A stretch of DNA of 44,845 bases from Thiobacillus sp. (lineage in GTDB: Bacteria; Pseudomonadota; Gammaproteobacteria; Burkholderiales; Thiobacillaceae). The position numbers were made by a program, and so were the translations under genes. The stretch's first letter is position 1. The number at the start of each line of letters is the position of its first letter. This document shows, piece after piece, positions 44,650 through 44,845 of this stretch. The notes under the pieces were generated by a model. It saw only the letters and a list, made by a program, of their open reading frames with translations. It did not search any database and was not told the DNA's origin. The stretch is from NCBI GenBank assembly GCA_019459055.1, contig JAIBEI010000004.1, positions 1 to 44,845 on the forward strand, given 5' to 3'.

Positions 44650-44845
44650 GCGCAGCTTCTCTGAACGCAGCGTTACTCGCAAAACAGCGAAAAACGGTGC
44701 TAACAGATTGATCTTTAACAATTTACAGCCGATAGGTGTGGGTGTTGTTGCGGTAGTTGGTTCGGCTTCGGTTGGACTGACAACTAGCATAAATGCTCAC
44801 ACTTGAATTGAAGTTAATTCATTTTGAGTTTGAGCGAAGCAGTAT
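44650..44845 (+). promoter_or_regulatory. 16S rRNA leader with boxA antitermination site (continues past the window)
   Basis: TGATCTTTAACAA (44709-44721) matches the boxA consensus TGCTCTTTAACA with one change; NusB and S10 bind it to protect rRNA transcription from Rho. The following ACAGCCGATAGGTGTGGG is typical of betaproteobacterial rRNA leaders. The 16S gene itself, expected within about 100 bases, is not in the window. No gene lies in 44604-44845. Confidence 0.85.

Noticed and set aside
44722-44845. 16S rRNA gene start
   Set aside because: The sequence is still leader: no 16S 5' end motif (AGAGTTTGATC) appears before the window ends. No tRNA gene was seen in the window either.

Overview
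The window is an ordinary-looking stretch of a betaproteobacterial chromosome. The evidence is the protein sequences, the unbroken tuf-rpsJ to rplQ ribosomal superoperon, the rplM-rpsI-argC-erpA order, an 86-residue FmdB-type zinc-ribbon gene before aspS, and a typical betaproteobacterial rRNA leader at the right end. The overall flavour resembles Thiobacillus/Sulfuricella-type autotrophs (Nitrosomonadales/Hydrogenophilales), but that genus-level guess is inference. GC content is high, and genes fill almost everything: no gene-free stretch exceeds 300 bases.

Bases 1-14184 hold the end of tuf and then the S10, spc and alpha operons in canonical order: rpsJ, rplC-D-W-B, rpsS, rplV, rpsC, rplP, rpmC, rpsQ; rplN-X-E, rpsN, rpsH, rplF-R, rpsE, rpmD, rplO, secY, infA, rpmJ; rpsM-K-D, rpoA, rplQ. 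Internal promoters can be read in front of rplC, rplN and rpsM, and a strong intrinsic terminator closes the block after rplQ. These genes build both ribosomal subunits and supply the SecY channel, IF-1 and the RNA polymerase alpha subunit.

Bases 14185-26574 hold a SAM hydroxide adenosyltransferase gene facing a minus-strand set (periplasmic adaptor, RND pump, glycerate 2-kinase), an alanine-rich small lipoprotein with its own terminator, a pseudouridine synthase overlapping uvrA, and divergently a YajR-type MFS transporter followed by ssb. Bases 26575-30702 carry two tandem paralogous TonB-dependent receptors. Bases 30703-36820 carry an FmdB-like zinc ribbon (behind three 21-bp tandem repeats), aspS, a 202-bp nested inverted repeat, a DUF2322-like gene, nudB, an endonuclease/exonuclease/phosphatase-family gene, clsB and an orphan LuxR-type response regulator.

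Bases 36921-38107 (minus) hold an OsmC-like and a YdcF-like gene. Bases 38158-44845 hold rplM-rpsI, argC, erpA, convergent anmK-M23 endopeptidase (cell-wall turnover and recycling), divergent tyrS, and finally an rRNA operon promoter and boxA leader. The 16S gene itself lies just beyond the right edge.

I did not find a convincing new multi-gene system. The most noteworthy non-standard signals are the 202-bp nested palindrome after aspS, the 21-bp phased repeats at the fmdB promoter, a possible deleted remnant of a DUF502-type gene before aspS, and the receptor pair whose second member lacks an ATG start. Starts other than ATG are frequent (secY, the SAM hydrolase, nudB, the response regulator, anmK, both receptors).
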